The notes: generated by a model not told the origin, from the sequence alone. Shown: positions 36,082 through 45,286, counted from the first letter of the stretch. The stretch: DNA of 64,000 nt from M3007 sp965249785 (GCA_965249785.1 CBDFMU010000026.1:248001-312000), one strand, 5' to 3'. Numbers and translations are program-made.

Positions 36082-39000
36082 TTAGAACTTCGTAATCTTC
36101 ATGGTCTTGTTATTACCATCGCCAAAATTGACGCGCACGATATAAATACCTTGCGGCATGTCAGTCATCTCGATGTGATCCTGCATCAGGGTGCCTTGTG
36201 GAATGACTTTCGTCTGTAGCAATTTTCCCTGGGCCGTAAACAACTGGATAGTAACATCTGAGGCATACTGGGCCACATTTTTAATATACAGTTTGTCATT
36301 TACCGGGTTGGGAGCAATCACCAGTGCTTGTTCGCCCTGTAGTTTCAATTCCACAGAGACAGGCTTGGAATAGTTATCATTGCCGCTGGCATTGCTGCGC
36401 TTGACCCGGTAGAAGTTCGTTCCGTTCACTGGAGATTCGTCTACCGCAGAGTAACTGTTATTCTGCGTAGTGTTGTGCAGACCCATTACTGTAGTCAATT
36501 TAGTCCACACCGTCTGGTCGGCTGAGCGTTCCACCGTATACAGATAATCATCGTTTTCCGGCAGCGTCTCCCAGGTAATCAATACCGAAGCCGGACCTTG
36601 CTGCAATGCCTCGATGTGCATCATGAAAGTCGGACAGCCCGGCGAACCAGCTGGTAATACAGTGATCGTTATCATGTTGGATTCCAGCCAATCAAAGCAG
36701 CCCGCGCGACGAACACAACGGCGGAAGTAAGCAGTCTCGTACAAAGCCCCTGGCTGGTAAGTTTCACCAGTGGCGCCAGTAATAAACACCCACTGTGGCG
36801 TCCCTGGACCAAGCAATTGAATCCACTGGTATTGGAGTGTACCGGAACCGCCGACTGGAGGAGTAGAGGGGTAAAGGAGCGCTGGTGTAGCACCTTCGCA
36901 AATAGTCTGGTTACAGCAAATCATACCCGGATTCAGCACGGGGATACAAATCGTAGAAATACCTGCATCCACGCAAAGGTTGTCGGCTTGGCCAGCTACC
37001 ACTACGAAAGGAGCGGTTTTGCCATTAGAATTGGCATCGCTATCCAGACAGTCATTATTGACTGCATTGGCAGCCGTAAACTGGTAACCGCTTGGAATAC
37101 CAGAAAACATGACCACATAAGTACCCGGCGTGACGCAGCCAAATTCGTATTTACCGTTGGAGTTTGTCGTCGTCGTCTGTAATATCACGTCATCAGCAGT
37201 GCCGAACACGCCGTCTGGGCCTGCTTTAATCAGCATCACTGTGACGTTAGGCACGCCAGCTTCCAGGGCTTCCTGGAAACCATTTTGATCAACATCATAA
37301 AATACAAAGTCACCGACTTTAATACCATTGGCCGCAAAACCGATATTCACAGAGGCCGTCGCGACGCAACCTGCGGCATCCGTCACCGTCACCGTATGGA
37401 TACCAGCCGCCAGATTGACGGCGGTCATGGTCATTTCGCCATTATCCCATTTATAGGTATAAGTCCCTGCACCACCGCTGGCGGTAGCCGTAGCGCTACC
37501 AGGTTGGTCACACTTGGCGTTGGAAGAAGCAGTGATAACTACGTTAGGTGGCAATGCTGCCGCGATGCTCACTGTGGCGGTAGCAGTACAGCCCGCAGCG
37601 TCCGTCACCGTTACGGTATAAGCACCGGGACCAAGGTTGGTGACCGTAGCGGTCATGGCGCCATTGCTCCATTTGAACGTGTAAGGGCCAGTACCACCGC
37701 TAGCACCAGCAGTAGCCGAGCCACCCGTAGTGCAGGCAGCACCAGTGCTGGCCGCAATAATGGCCGTGGGCGCGCCAACTTGCGTAATGGTCACCATCCC
37801 CATAGTAGAGCAACCAGCAGCATCCGTCACCGTCACTTTATGCACACCAGCCGTGAGGTTGGTAGCCGTGGAAGTATTTTGGCCATTGTCCCAGAGATAA
37901 ATATAGCCGCCGCTGCCGCCCGTTGCCGTTGCCGTGGCACTGCCTCCTGCGCTGCAAGTAGCACTCGTGTTGGGCGTAACCGTTACAGTCGGACCTTGCG
38001 ATTGGCCAATAGTAACTGCACCAGTAGCCTTACAACCGCTGGCATCCGTTACGATCACCGTGTGGGGGCCAGCACCCAGATTGGTTGCTGTAGCGGTCGT
38101 TTGACCGTTGTCCCACAAATAAGTATAAGGAAGGGTACCTCCTACCGCACTGACCGTGGCGCTGCCGCCAACCAGGCAGGTTGCGTTGCTACCCAATACA
38201 GTAGTAGCCACCAAAGTAGTCGCAGAAGGAATATTGCCAGTTCCTACGCCAGAGCAACCCGTTGTAATATCCGTCACAGTCACGCTATGCGGGCCAGCGG
38301 AAAGGGTCGTGGCAGGATTAGCCGTAGTGCCATTATCCCAGGCATAAGCATAGTTGCCGCTGCCACCAGTAGCGGTAGCCGTAGCACTGCCACCTACCAG
38401 ACAACCAGCGTTGCTCAACACCAGCACATTTACAGTCAGGTTAGTACTAGTACCACCAATGGTCAATGTCTTGGTGGCAGTACAGCCCGCAGCATCCGTC
38501 ACTGTGACAGAATAGTTGCCTGGGAAAGCGGAAATCGTAAAATTGGTAGAGCCAGTACTCCATAACACAGCGTAGGGAGGCGTACCACCAGAAGGCGTGA
38601 TGGTCGCCGAACCAGCCAGACCACACACAGCATTGGTCATAGTCATACCGATCGCTATTTGCGGCGGCTGCGAGACTGTGACCGTGTGCAGATTAGTACA
38701 GCCATTAGCATCGGTTACAATAACGGAATAAACGCCTGCTGCCAAGCCTGTCAAGTCGGATCCGCTGGCCCCATTGGTCCATTGGTAGGTGTAAGGTGGC
38801 GTACCTGTCATGACCCCAATGTGGATGGTGCCGTTGTTAAGTCCAAAGCAGGTCACGTTGGTAGTCACATCAATCACCCAAAGACCTTCAGGTTGTAGAA
38901 TGATGGTAGTAGTGGCAACAGCCGTACAGCTATTAGCATCAGTGACGGTCACATAATACGTACCGACGGCTAAACCAGTGACCTGCGGCGTAACTGCGCC

Positions 39001-39420
39001 AGTACTCCATAAATAGGTATAAGGGGGCGTACCACCGAAAGGCGTTACGGACGCAATGCCATCTGGCGCGACACTGCATAATTGTTGATGATGCGTATCA
39101 ATGGACGCACCAAGCTGGGGCGGTTGAGAGATGGTCGTCGAAACCACCGAAAAGCCCAAATCTATATCCGTCACCGTCACGGTATAGCTGCCTGGGCAAA
39201 GGCCAGTAATGGTAGCCGTAGTAGCACCGGTACTCCATTGGTAAGTGTAAGGTGCCCAACCGCCCGATGCACTTGCCGTGGCCGTGCCATTGCAAAACCC
39301 GTAGCAGGTAACATTAGTACTGGTAATATTGGCTGTTATTGGTTGAGCCTGCGCGAGCAGCGGTAAAAGCACGAAAGCGGCAATAATTCCAAAAAGGAAT
39401 TGACAGCTACTAAACCGCAT
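36082..39420 (-). CDS. Large secreted SprB-repeat protein with T9SS type A sorting domain
   Basis: About 1112 residues from the ATG at 39420, which opens a clean signal peptide (MRFSSCQFLFGIIAAFVLLP, then LLAQAQ); ATGs slightly upstream add residues without signal character. About nine SprB-like repeats of roughly 75 residues follow (repeated GTPPYTYLWSTG and YSVTVTDANGCT words). Next are an SdrD B-like domain (VGDFVFYDVDQNGFQEALEA, GKYEFGCVTPGTYVV), an Ig-like segment, a fibronectin-like segment (VLITWETLPENDDYLYTVER), and the T9SS type A domain (APNPVNDKLYIKN, MPQGIYIVRVNFGDG). SprB repeats occur in gliding-motility adhesins, so a surface adhesin is likely. A strong hairpin ends the gene. 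Confidence 0.9.
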   Translation of the reverse strand: MRFSSCQFLFGIIAAFVLLPLLAQAQPITANITSTNVTCYGFCNGTATASASGGWAPYTYQWSTGATTATITGLCPGSYTVTVTDIDLGFSVVSTTISQPPQLGASIDTHHQQLCSVAPDGIASVTPFGGTPPYTYLWSTGAVTPQVTGLAVGTYYVTVTDANSCTAVATTTIILQPEGLWVIDVTTNVTCFGLNNGTIHIGVMTGTPPYTYQWTNGASGSDLTGLAAGVYSVIVTDANGCTNLHTVTVSQPPQIAIGMTMTNAVCGLAGSATITPSGGTPPYAVLWSTGSTNFTISAFPGNYSVTVTDAAGCTATKTLTIGGTSTNLTVNVLVLSNAGCLVGGSATATATGGSGNYAYAWDNGTTANPATTLSAGPHSVTVTDITTGCSGVGTGNIPSATTLVATTVLGSNATCLVGGSATVSAVGGTLPYTYLWDNGQTTATATNLGAGPHTVIVTDASGCKATGAVTIGQSQGPTVTVTPNTSATCSAGGSATATATGGSGGYIYLWDNGQNTSTATNLTAGVHKVTVTDAAGCSTMGMVTITQVGAPTAIIAASTGAACTTGGSATAGASGGTGPYTFKWSNGAMTATVTNLGPGAYTVTVTDAAGCTATATVSIAAALPPNVVITASSNAKCDQPGSATATASGGAGTYTYKWDNGEMTMTAVNLAAGIHTVTVTDAAGCVATASVNIGFAANGIKVGDFVFYDVDQNGFQEALEAGVPNVTVMLIKAGPDGVFGTADDVILQTTTTNSNGKYEFGCVTPGTYVVMFSGIPSGYQFTAANAVNNDCLDSDANSNGKTAPFVVVAGQADNLCVDAGISTICIPVLNPGMICCNQTICEGATPALLYPSTPPVGGSGTLQYQWIQLLGPGTPQWVFITGATGETYQPGALYETAYFRRCVRRAGCFDWLESNMITITVLPAGSPGCPTFMMHIEALQQGPASVLITWETLPENDDYLYTVERSADQTVWTKLTTVMGLHNTTQNNSYSAVDESPVNGTNFYRVKRSNASGNDNYSKPVSVELKLQGEQALVIAPNPVNDKLYIKNVAQYASDVTIQLFTAQGKLLQTKVIPQGTLMQDHIEMTDMPQGIYIVRVNFGDGNNKTMKITKF

Positions 39421-39843
39421 AATGTGGTGTGTTGATTTTTGACCCATGGGAGACAAAGACGTTTAGATGAAACCGGAAAATTTGAAATGTGTGCAATACG
39501 CACGAAAAACTATGCCACTTATAGTAAAGTGCGCATAATGTTGAGCGGTGGGAGGCGGGATTGAAAAAAGAAGAGGGGAGGGTATGAAAGACTTAGAGCA
39601 ACAAAATTAGCCTTTTCCCGGCAAGCAAAGGTAGGCCGACTGTTAAATTTTATGGTTTTGCGCCGGGGCTTCAGTCAAAATACCCTTTTTAAGGTAGTGT
39701 TTTCAAAATTAAAGTGTGGAAACCCTGATAGTTTCCCTGGCCATTTTGAAATAAGCAAAAAACAGCCATGAGAAAAGCCCGGGCAATGGCTTTTCAACCA
39801 TTGGCGGGATATCCAGAAATGACTGCGCTCGGGAAGTCGGGCC
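39421..39843. other. Non-coding gap upstream of the SprB-repeat protein gene
   Basis: No gene is supported in 423 bases. On the - strand TACCTTTG (39626-39633) is a possible -7 element for the SprB protein gene, but no TTG lies 19-21 bases upstream. Nothing else was recognised. Confidence 0.35.
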
Positions 39844-41187
39844 TTATTTGCGGGTTTTTATTTTATCCACCACGAGCTTTCCCAGTTCACGTCCGCTTTT
39901 CGCGCCTGCTTCGTTGCCGCGCCGATAGTGGATGCCGCCATACATACGACTGATACCCGCCTGCTCGGCAGCGGCGTAAAAAGAGCCGAAGGCGCGAGCT
40001 GGAATGCCAAATTCAGTCTCCGTACTATCAATAAAAGCAAAATTGTCGCCGTAGAGTTGCGTCAATACGCTGGCTGCCGCCGCCGAGATGGTGCTATGTC
40101 CGCTTGGATGTTCCGGAAAAGGCGGCGTCTGAATCAGTGGCAACCAATTTGGGTCGATATACTGGTTGATATAAGATTCTGGCCGGATCAGATTGCTACG
40201 ATATTTTTCTTCCCAACAGATAATAAAAGCATCGGCGAGGGCGCAGGCTACCCGGGCATAAGTTTCCGCAGACTGCATAATATCGGCATTGGCTTTCCGG
40301 CAGGCGTGTCCGGCGATATTCATCCAGTGGCCGCCGGGGCTGATCTTTTTTTTGCCAAAAGCCAGGTGGCCGCTCACTTCCATGGCAAAAGGATTGTCGT
40401 CCCAATACCAGGCTGTGGCTTCCTGTTCGGGGCTGAGGTTTTTGACCATATCATGGATTTCAAGGGCCTGGTTGTAAAAATCACTACCTTTTACCTCACT
40501 AAATTTTACTGGCGGGCCCGGCTGACACTCGCTCAGCGAATCGAGCACCCAGGGACGAATATCCATCCAGTGCGGCTCCATGGCATCCCCGTAGGCAGGA
40601 GGGGTAGGACGCCAGCGGCCCAGCTCTTTGATGTCAATCGTAAATTTGGCAGCACTGCGGGTTTGGGCATAATGATCCTTTTTAGACCAGGCGAGAATAT
40701 GTTTAGCTACCGCATCACCGTAGGCCATCGAGCGATCATACACCTCCTGTGGCATATTCATTTCCTTAAAACGCTCGAAAATGGTTTCTTTCAAATCCTC
40801 GACATCACTTTCGGAAAAGACCAATGCCTTGCCCACCGTAAGTTGTGCATTCACACTAGCTAAAGGGAAACAATAGTCCTTGCCCGCCTCCGGTTGCGGT
40901 ACCGGCGTGAGGCCATTGACCTGCCCGGCCAGACTTTGATAGGCTGGAAATCCCGGTACTAAGGCCTCGTAGGCAGCAATGCTGGAATAAGCATAAATAC
41001 GAGCAGAAATGGGGGGCGCAAAGATGTCGTGGCGAATAATATCAGTGATACGCCGCACTCCGGCGTGCAGAAATTCGGCCTGGTTTGCTTTGGTTTTATA
41101 TTCGTCGCTAGACTGCTTGCAAGCTGGCAGCCATAGCGAAAAACCAGCCAGTAACAAAAAGGCGCAAAGGCGCGATAGCGTGTTCAT
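39844..41187 (-). CDS. PAP2/vanadium haloperoxidase-like lipoprotein
   Basis: A 447-residue protein starting at the ATG at 41187 (MNTLSRLCAFLLLAGFSLWL, then lipobox PAC). The three active-site motifs of the acid-phosphatase/vanadium-haloperoxidase fold are visible: KYRSNLIRP, PEHPSGHSTISAAA, and SRMYGGIHYRRGNEAG. The residue after GIHYRR is Asn where many phosphatases have Asp. Members bind phosphate or vanadate. In Bacteroidota such lipoproteins are commonly annotated vanadium-dependent haloperoxidase or PAP2 phosphatase; the sequence does not decide. The dcd gene lies upstream on the same strand, 91 bases away. Confidence 0.82.
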   Translation of the reverse strand: MNTLSRLCAFLLLAGFSLWLPACKQSSDEYKTKANQAEFLHAGVRRITDIIRHDIFAPPISARIYAYSSIAAYEALVPGFPAYQSLAGQVNGLTPVPQPEAGKDYCFPLASVNAQLTVGKALVFSESDVEDLKETIFERFKEMNMPQEVYDRSMAYGDAVAKHILAWSKKDHYAQTRSAAKFTIDIKELGRWRPTPPAYGDAMEPHWMDIRPWVLDSLSECQPGPPVKFSEVKGSDFYNQALEIHDMVKNLSPEQEATAWYWDDNPFAMEVSGHLAFGKKKISPGGHWMNIAGHACRKANADIMQSAETYARVACALADAFIICWEEKYRSNLIRPESYINQYIDPNWLPLIQTPPFPEHPSGHSTISAAAASVLTQLYGDNFAFIDSTETEFGIPARAFGSFYAAAEQAGISRMYGGIHYRRGNEAGAKSGRELGKLVVDKIKTRK

Positions 41188-41278
41188 TGTCAAAGAATTG
41201 TTCTGGAAAATAACTCCATAAAGGTCGGGTTACTTTGCCAGGATTTGCTTAAAATGGCCTTAGAAACTACCCCTCTTG

Positions 41279-41833
41279 TTAGTCGCGCTGGTATGGCGGG
41301 AAATTTTTCCACATCATACTTTCCACGGGCCAGTCGGTGCGCTGGTTGTACTTGGCGTCTTGTTTTTTATTATAATAATTTTCAATTTCACCGTCTATCA
41401 GGAAATAAATTAACTGGCCAATGGGCATACCAGCATACACGCGCACGGGCTGCACACACGAAATTTCCAGGGTCCAGTTGTTGGAAAATCCCACATCGCC
41501 CTTGCCCGCCGTCGCATGAATATCAATACCCAACCGCCCGATACTGCTTTTGCCTTCCAGAAAAGGCACGGCATTATGCGTTTCCGTGTATTCTTCGGTG
41601 ACACCCAGGTACAAAGTGCCGGGCTGCAGTACAAAGCCTGCCTCGCCAGAAATATCCAGCATATCGAGTTGATTGTGCAATTTGGCATCCAGCACCCGGT
41701 CGCGGTACACGCCGACGTGTTTGCCCAGATGTACGTCATAAGAATTGGTACCCAGACAGTTGCGGCGGAAAGGCTCAATGATGATTTCCCGACGCTCAAT
41801 GGCTTCCAGGATTTTTTTATCGGTCAGGATCAT
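41279..41833 (-). CDS. dcd: dCTP deaminase
   Basis: A 184-residue enzyme starting MILTDKKILEAIERREIIIE at 41833. Family motifs are complete: GTNSYDVHLG, FVLQPGTLYLGVTEEY, the catalytic Glu in EGKSSIGRLGIDIHATAG, GDVGFSNNWTLEI and GMPIGQLIYF. It deaminates dCTP to dUTP (or to dUMP in bifunctional forms), feeding thymidylate synthesis in the cytoplasm. A TAnnTTTG element on this strand at 41898-41905 is a possible -7 box. Upstream in-frame codons to 41920 do not look coding. Confidence 0.92.
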   Translation of the reverse strand: MILTDKKILEAIERREIIIEPFRRNCLGTNSYDVHLGKHVGVYRDRVLDAKLHNQLDMLDISGEAGFVLQPGTLYLGVTEEYTETHNAVPFLEGKSSIGRLGIDIHATAGKGDVGFSNNWTLEISCVQPVRVYAGMPIGQLIYFLIDGEIENYYNKKQDAKYNQRTDWPVESMMWKNFPPYQRD

Positions 41834-42056
41834 ACGATGGTACAGACTTTTTAGCCCTTTATTGGCAGGGAATAAACCCTGTTTGACAAAAAGCGGGCAA
41901 AAATACCGGAATCGGACCAAAAAACGGCATAGGCAACATTTTTAACCGAAAGCCTTGCTGACGGATGTTACGAGTGGAAATGTTTTTCGTCTAAATGTTT
42001 TCCGTTGCGGTAATTTCGAGCCTGATTTTACCCGACCCTAACTAAATTCATAGATT

Positions 42057-42416
42057 ATGAAAAAGACTGTTGTAATGGGTGCTACGCCGAATCCTGGGCG
42101 TTATGCTTACCTCGCTACTCAGCGACTTGCCAAATATGGACACGAGGTAGTGCCAGTAGGTATGCGCAAAGGGGCCATTGGCAACCTTGCCATCCAGCAA
42201 GGTCAGCCGGAAGTGGAAGACGTAGATACAGTGACGCTTTATATGAATGAAGATTGCCAAAAGCCAGTGGAAGACTACATTCTATCCCTGCATCCCAAGC
42301 GCATTATTTTCAATCCCGGTGCGGAGAATCCTGCCCTGGAGAAGAAGGCCGCAGAACAAGGCATAGAGACGGTAGCAGGTTGTACTCTGGTGATGCTTTC
42401 CATCGGCGTTTACTGA
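42057..42416 (+). CDS. CoA-binding domain protein (YccU-like)
   Basis: A 119-residue single Rossmann domain: VVMGATPNPGRYAYLATQRL (nucleotide-binding loop), GHEVVPVGMRKG, VDTVTLYMNEDCQKPVEDYI, RIIFNPGAENPALEKKAAEQ and GCTLVMLSIG. This is the stand-alone CoA-binding family related to succinyl-CoA ligase alpha N-termini. The bound cofactor and role are not established in general. It lies alone between dcd (divergent) and the fasciclin gene. Confidence 0.82.
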   Translation: MKKTVVMGATPNPGRYAYLATQRLAKYGHEVVPVGMRKGAIGNLAIQQGQPEVEDVDTVTLYMNEDCQKPVEDYILSLHPKRIIFNPGAENPALEKKAAEQGIETVAGCTLVMLSIGVY

Positions 42417-42491
42417 TTGGCATAGCAAGCCAGCCGTTTTCAGGAAAAAATATTTTTCGTTAAGTGCCTGTCCACCAATGCTTTAAAAGTA

Positions 42492-42520
42492 TTGACAGAT
42501 TTTTTATTTTAAATATTTTG
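42492..42520 (+). promoter_or_regulatory. Candidate promoter of the fasciclin protein gene
   Basis: TTG at 42492-42494 (TTGACA context) and TATTTTG at 42514-42520 are 19 bases apart. The -7 box lacks one T of the TAnnTTTG consensus. Start near 42527, leader of about 90 nucleotides. Confidence 0.5.
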
Positions 42521-42619
42521 CTTTAAAAAATCTAAAACAACGTATTGCGGCGTAGATAAGGCCATTATCAGCAACAATTAAATTTTTTATCAACAGTCAC
42601 TTTTAAACATAACGTAACC

Positions 42620-43297
42620 ATGAAATTATTGCTCAAGAATGCTAGCTTGATTTTGGCCCTTCTGCTTGCCGGATTTGCTGCACAAGCGCAAACCACCACC
42701 ACCAAGCCTGCCATGAAACCCATGTCTACCGACAAAGCCATGTCTACCGACAAAGCCATGTCTACCGACAAGACTGCTATGAAGGCCAAGCCGATGCACA
42801 AGACCATGGCCGCTCCCGGCAATGTAATGGTCGGCGGCGAGACGATGTATCCGAAGAAAAACATTATTGAAAATGCCGTGAATTCCAAGGCCCATACTAC
42901 GCTGGTAGCAGCTGTGAAAGCCGCCGGACTGGTAGAAACATTGCAAGGCAAAGGCCCATTTACGGTATTTGCTCCGGTGAATGATGCTTTTGAAAACCTG
43001 CCTGCAGGCACGGTGGATAACCTGCTGAAGCCAGAAAATAAGGCCATGTTGACCAAAGTACTTACCTACCACGTGGTAGCTGGCAAGTATGACTTCCATG
43101 CTATTTCGGCCATGTTGAAAAAGGGCACCAGTACCCTGAAAACGGTGAGTGGTGGTACGCTGACGTTCATGATGAACGGTATGCACAACATTATGGTGAA
43201 AGACGAAATGGGCAACACCGCCAACATCACTACCTACGATGTGTATCAATCCAATGGTGTAATCCACTCGATTGACACGGTGCTGATGCCGAAATAA
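42620..43297 (+). CDS. Secreted fasciclin-domain protein
   Basis: A 225-residue protein. The signal peptide (MKLLLKNASLILALLLAGFA, then AQAQ) leads into a low-complexity Met/Lys/Thr segment with the six-residue unit MSTDKA repeated three times (about 34-51). One fasciclin (FAS1) domain follows (about 82-225): HTTLVAAVKAAGLVETLQGK, FTVFAPVNDAFENLPAGTVD, LTKVLTYHVVAGKYDF, TVSGGTLTF and NGVIHSIDTVLMPK. FAS1 domains mediate adhesion; in bacteria such small exported proteins are of unknown role. A promoter and a terminator frame it as a single-gene unit. Confidence 0.88.
   Translation: MKLLLKNASLILALLLAGFAAQAQTTTTKPAMKPMSTDKAMSTDKAMSTDKTAMKAKPMHKTMAAPGNVMVGGETMYPKKNIIENAVNSKAHTTLVAAVKAAGLVETLQGKGPFTVFAPVNDAFENLPAGTVDNLLKPENKAMLTKVLTYHVVAGKYDFHAISAMLKKGTSTLKTVSGGTLTFMMNGMHNIMVKDEMGNTANITTYDVYQSNGVIHSIDTVLMPK
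42722..42775 (+). repeat. 18-bp tandem repeat in the fasciclin gene
   Basis: ATGTCTACCGACAAAGCC is present at 42722-42739 and 42740-42757, with a third copy diverging at its end (42758-42775). The identical bases, not just the amino acids, point to recent slippage expansion of the linker. Confidence 0.85.
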
Positions 43298-43334
43298 GAT
43301 CGTTTCAAAAACGTCTGACGGAACACAATCTTTA

Positions 43335-43364
43335 GGGGAGCCAATTTGGTTCCCCTTCTTTTTT
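43335..43364 (+). terminator. Rho-independent terminator after the fasciclin gene
   Basis: GGGGAGCCAA (43335-43344) pairs with TTGGTTCCCC (43346-43355) with one G-U pair, followed by TTCTTTTTT. It lies 38 bases after the stop and just before the convergent CDGSH gene end. Confidence 0.85.
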
Positions 43365-43369
43365 GGCCG

Positions 43370-43780
43370 CTATCCTTCAAATCCCGTCCTGGCATGCGAG
43401 CCATCGCAATAGGGCTTATTCCCTGAAGCGCCACAGCGGCAAAAGGCTGTTCGTTGTTGTCTGGTAATTTCCTGGCCCGCCGCATCTTTCACGGTAATAT
43501 CCCCGTGTACGAGGAGTGGGCCATTTGGCAACACTTCTACTATAGTGCTTCCAGTCGCGACTGGTATGGGTTGTTCCTGACGAAACCAGCTCAGCGCACC
43601 CGACGGACAACGTTCCACCTGCGCGATAATAGCCTCATCATCAGCACTTTCCAGATTGATCCAGGGCCGTATGCGTGGATTGAATACAGACAGCAATTCC
43701 TGCCAGCAACGTTTGGAGTGGATGCAAATGTCCGGTTTCCACAGCACGGTCAATTCGCCTTTCGTATAGTGCTTTTCCAT
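43370..43780 (-). CDS. (4Fe-4S)-binding and CDGSH iron-sulfur protein
   Basis: A 136-residue two-domain protein. The N-terminal half is the YjdI-like divergent Fe-S domain (about 10-70) with CIHSKRCW and VERCPSGALSW. The C-terminal half has the CDGSH zinc-finger/iron-sulfur motif C-x-C-x9-C-D-G-S-H in FCRCGASGNKPYCDGSH, which binds a 2Fe-2S cluster through three Cys and one His. This fusion is found in many bacteria; a role in redox or iron handling is inferred. It converges with the fasciclin gene. Confidence 0.88.
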   Translation of the reverse strand: MEKHYTKGELTVLWKPDICIHSKRCWQELLSVFNPRIRPWINLESADDEAIIAQVERCPSGALSWFRQEQPIPVATGSTIVEVLPNGPLLVHGDITVKDAAGQEITRQQRTAFCRCGASGNKPYCDGSHARTGFEG

Positions 43781-43982
43781 AAAACCTGTTCTTTTAACTT
43801 TTAGACTGCGAGGTAAGGAACAAAAATAACAAAGCGAAACCAGTCAACTGACTGATTTCGCTTCTATACTCAACACAGAGTGGTTTTGAACGAGAGGTAA
43901 ATGTAAAATGCTAACAATCAAATACTCAACATTCTCAACCTCTCAACGCCTACTATACTTATTTGTACTACAAGATTGTCAT

Positions 43983-44432
43983 TTACACTTCTTCCGGCAC
44001 TACCTCAAAAGGCACTTCCACCACCACTTCAGGGTGGAAACGTACGGTAGCAGTATAGCTGCCAAGTTCTTTGACCTCTTCCGGCATTTCGATAATGCGT
44101 TTGTCGGCTTCTACGCCGAATGCGCGTAAGGCAACCGCGATGTTCAGGGCCGTTACGGAACCAAACAGGCGACCACTTTCTCCGGCTTTGGCAGCAATCT
44201 GCAGGGTTTTGCCCTGGATTTTAGCCGCCGTTTCGCGGAGTGCAGCGACCGTAGCCGCTTCTTTTTTGGCACCTTGTTTTTTCAAGCCTTCCAGCCGAGC
44301 CATGTTGGTTTTATTGGCTACGATGGCTAAGCCATTGGGAATCAGGTAGTTGCGCCCGTATCCGTCTTTTACTTTGACGATATCGTGCTTGGTGCCTACC
44401 TTTTCAATATGATCGAGCAGAATGATATTCAT
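43983..44432 (-). CDS. rplI: 50S ribosomal protein L9
   Basis: A 149-residue L9 starting MNIILLDHIEKVGTKHDIVK at 44432. The N-terminal domain has VKDGYGRNYLIPNGLAI, the long connecting helix runs through EGLKKQGAKKEAATVAALRE, and the C-terminal domain has GRLFGSVTALNIAVAL. It binds 23S rRNA at the base of the L1 stalk. It is the last gene of rpsF-rpsR-rplI, separated from rpsR by about 120 bases that carry a long phased hairpin. Upstream in-frame codons to 44486 are repeat-derived. Confidence 0.95.
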   Translation of the reverse strand: MNIILLDHIEKVGTKHDIVKVKDGYGRNYLIPNGLAIVANKTNMARLEGLKKQGAKKEAATVAALRETAAKIQGKTLQIAAKAGESGRLFGSVTALNIAVALRAFGVEADKRIIEMPEEVKELGSYTATVRFHPEVVVEVPFEVVPEEV

Positions 44433-44465
44433 TGCTGAAGAAAATGAAAAATGAAAAAATTTAAA

Positions 44466-44556
44466 AAAGCAAGGAGCAAAAGGCAATAAGCAATTGGCGA
44501 AATCACGATTTGCCAGTTATCTTTTGCGAATTTGCCCTTTTGGCAATTGCCTTTTT
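44466..44556. repeat. GCAA/TTGC phased inverted repeat inside the ribosomal protein operon
   Basis: Left words GCAA at 44469, 44476, 44483 and 44490 and GCGA at 44497 are spaced exactly 7 bp. Right words TTGC occur at 44510, 44524, 44532 and 44547, with TTGG at 44540. A6 precedes the left arm and T5 follows the right arm, so on either strand the hairpin ends in a U-run, like a bidirectional terminator, yet it sits between rpsR and rplI. Confidence 0.72.
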
Positions 44557-44824
44557 ATTTCATGAGATCGGCGATGAAAGGCAGCATACCCAGGTGGCGG
44601 GCGCGCTTCACGGCAGTAGCAACACGACGCTGATATTTCAGGCTATTACCTGTAATACGGCGCGGCAGCAATTTGCCTTGCTCATTGATGAATTGAAGCA
44701 GGAAGTCTCCATCCTTGTAATCAATATACTTGATGCCAAATTTGCGGAAACGGCAGTATTTTTTGCGACGCAGCCCGATTTTCGGGTTGCTGAGAAACTT
44801 TACGTCTTCTCTGGTAGCAGCCAT
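44555..44824 (-). CDS. rpsR: 30S ribosomal protein S18
   Basis: An 89-residue S18: CRFRKFGIKYIDYKDGDFLL, INEQGKLLPRRITGNSLKYQ, RRVATAVKRARHLGMLPF. It binds with S6 on the 30S platform. It is the second gene of the rpsF-rpsR-rplI operon, 36 bases after rpsF. Confidence 0.96.
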   Translation of the reverse strand: MAATREDVKFLSNPKIGLRRKKYCRFRKFGIKYIDYKDGDFLLQFINEQGKLLPRRITGNSLKYQRRVATAVKRARHLGMLPFIADLMK

Positions 44825-44860
44825 AGCGAGTGTGGGTGAGAATGTGAGTGGTTAGATGGG

Positions 44861-45286
44861 TTAGTTGGCGTCCAGGTCAACAACTTCAGGGACGGGGGCT
44901 TGCTCGGCGGCCAATGCTGCAGCGGCAGCATCGTCATCGCGCTTCTTTTTCCCGCCGATCAGGCCGTTGCGTTTGTCGTCGTTGTATTTGACGCCATACT
45001 TGTCGAGTTTTACCGTCAGGAAACGCAGCAAACGCTCATTCCGCTTCAGGCCCAGCTCGAACTTGGTCAACCAATCGGCGACCTCACAGCCAAACTCGAT
45101 GGCAAAATACACGCCCGAAGAGCGGCGATTAATTTGGTAGGCCAATTGTCGGAGGCCCATTTCATCCACCGCGACGATCGTGGCTCCATAGCCCGTCAGC
45201 TCGCGCTGGATTTGATCCGCTGTCGATTTGACTTCCTCGCCCGACAGCACCGGATCTACGAGAAAGGTGACTTCGTAATGTCTCAT
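44861..45286 (-). CDS. rpsF: 30S ribosomal protein S6
   Basis: A 141-residue S6: MRHYEVTFLVDPVLSGEEVK, YGATIVAVDEMGLRQLAYQI, SSGVYFAIEFGC, LGLKRNERLLRFLTVKLDKY. After the conserved domain there is a C-terminal tail rich in Lys/Asp then Ala (GGKKKRDDDAAAAALAAEQA), longer than in minimal S6. It pairs with S18 on 16S rRNA. It is the first gene of the operon, with a well-matched promoter 48 bases upstream. Confidence 0.95.
   Translation of the reverse strand: MRHYEVTFLVDPVLSGEEVKSTADQIQRELTGYGATIVAVDEMGLRQLAYQINRRSSGVYFAIEFGCEVADWLTKFELGLKRNERLLRFLTVKLDKYGVKYNDDKRNGLIGGKKKRDDDAAAAALAAEQAPVPEVVDLDAN

Noticed and set aside
37285..38565. Long + strand open frame of 426 codons
   Set aside because: It lies wholly opposite the SprB-repeat protein gene, has a repetitive Arg/Ser/Thr/His-rich composition with no family motif, and is a by-product of the repeat codon use.
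36900..39300. Repeat array in the SprB protein gene as a mobile or CRISPR element
   Set aside because: The repeats are in-frame protein domains of about 75 residues with divergent DNA.
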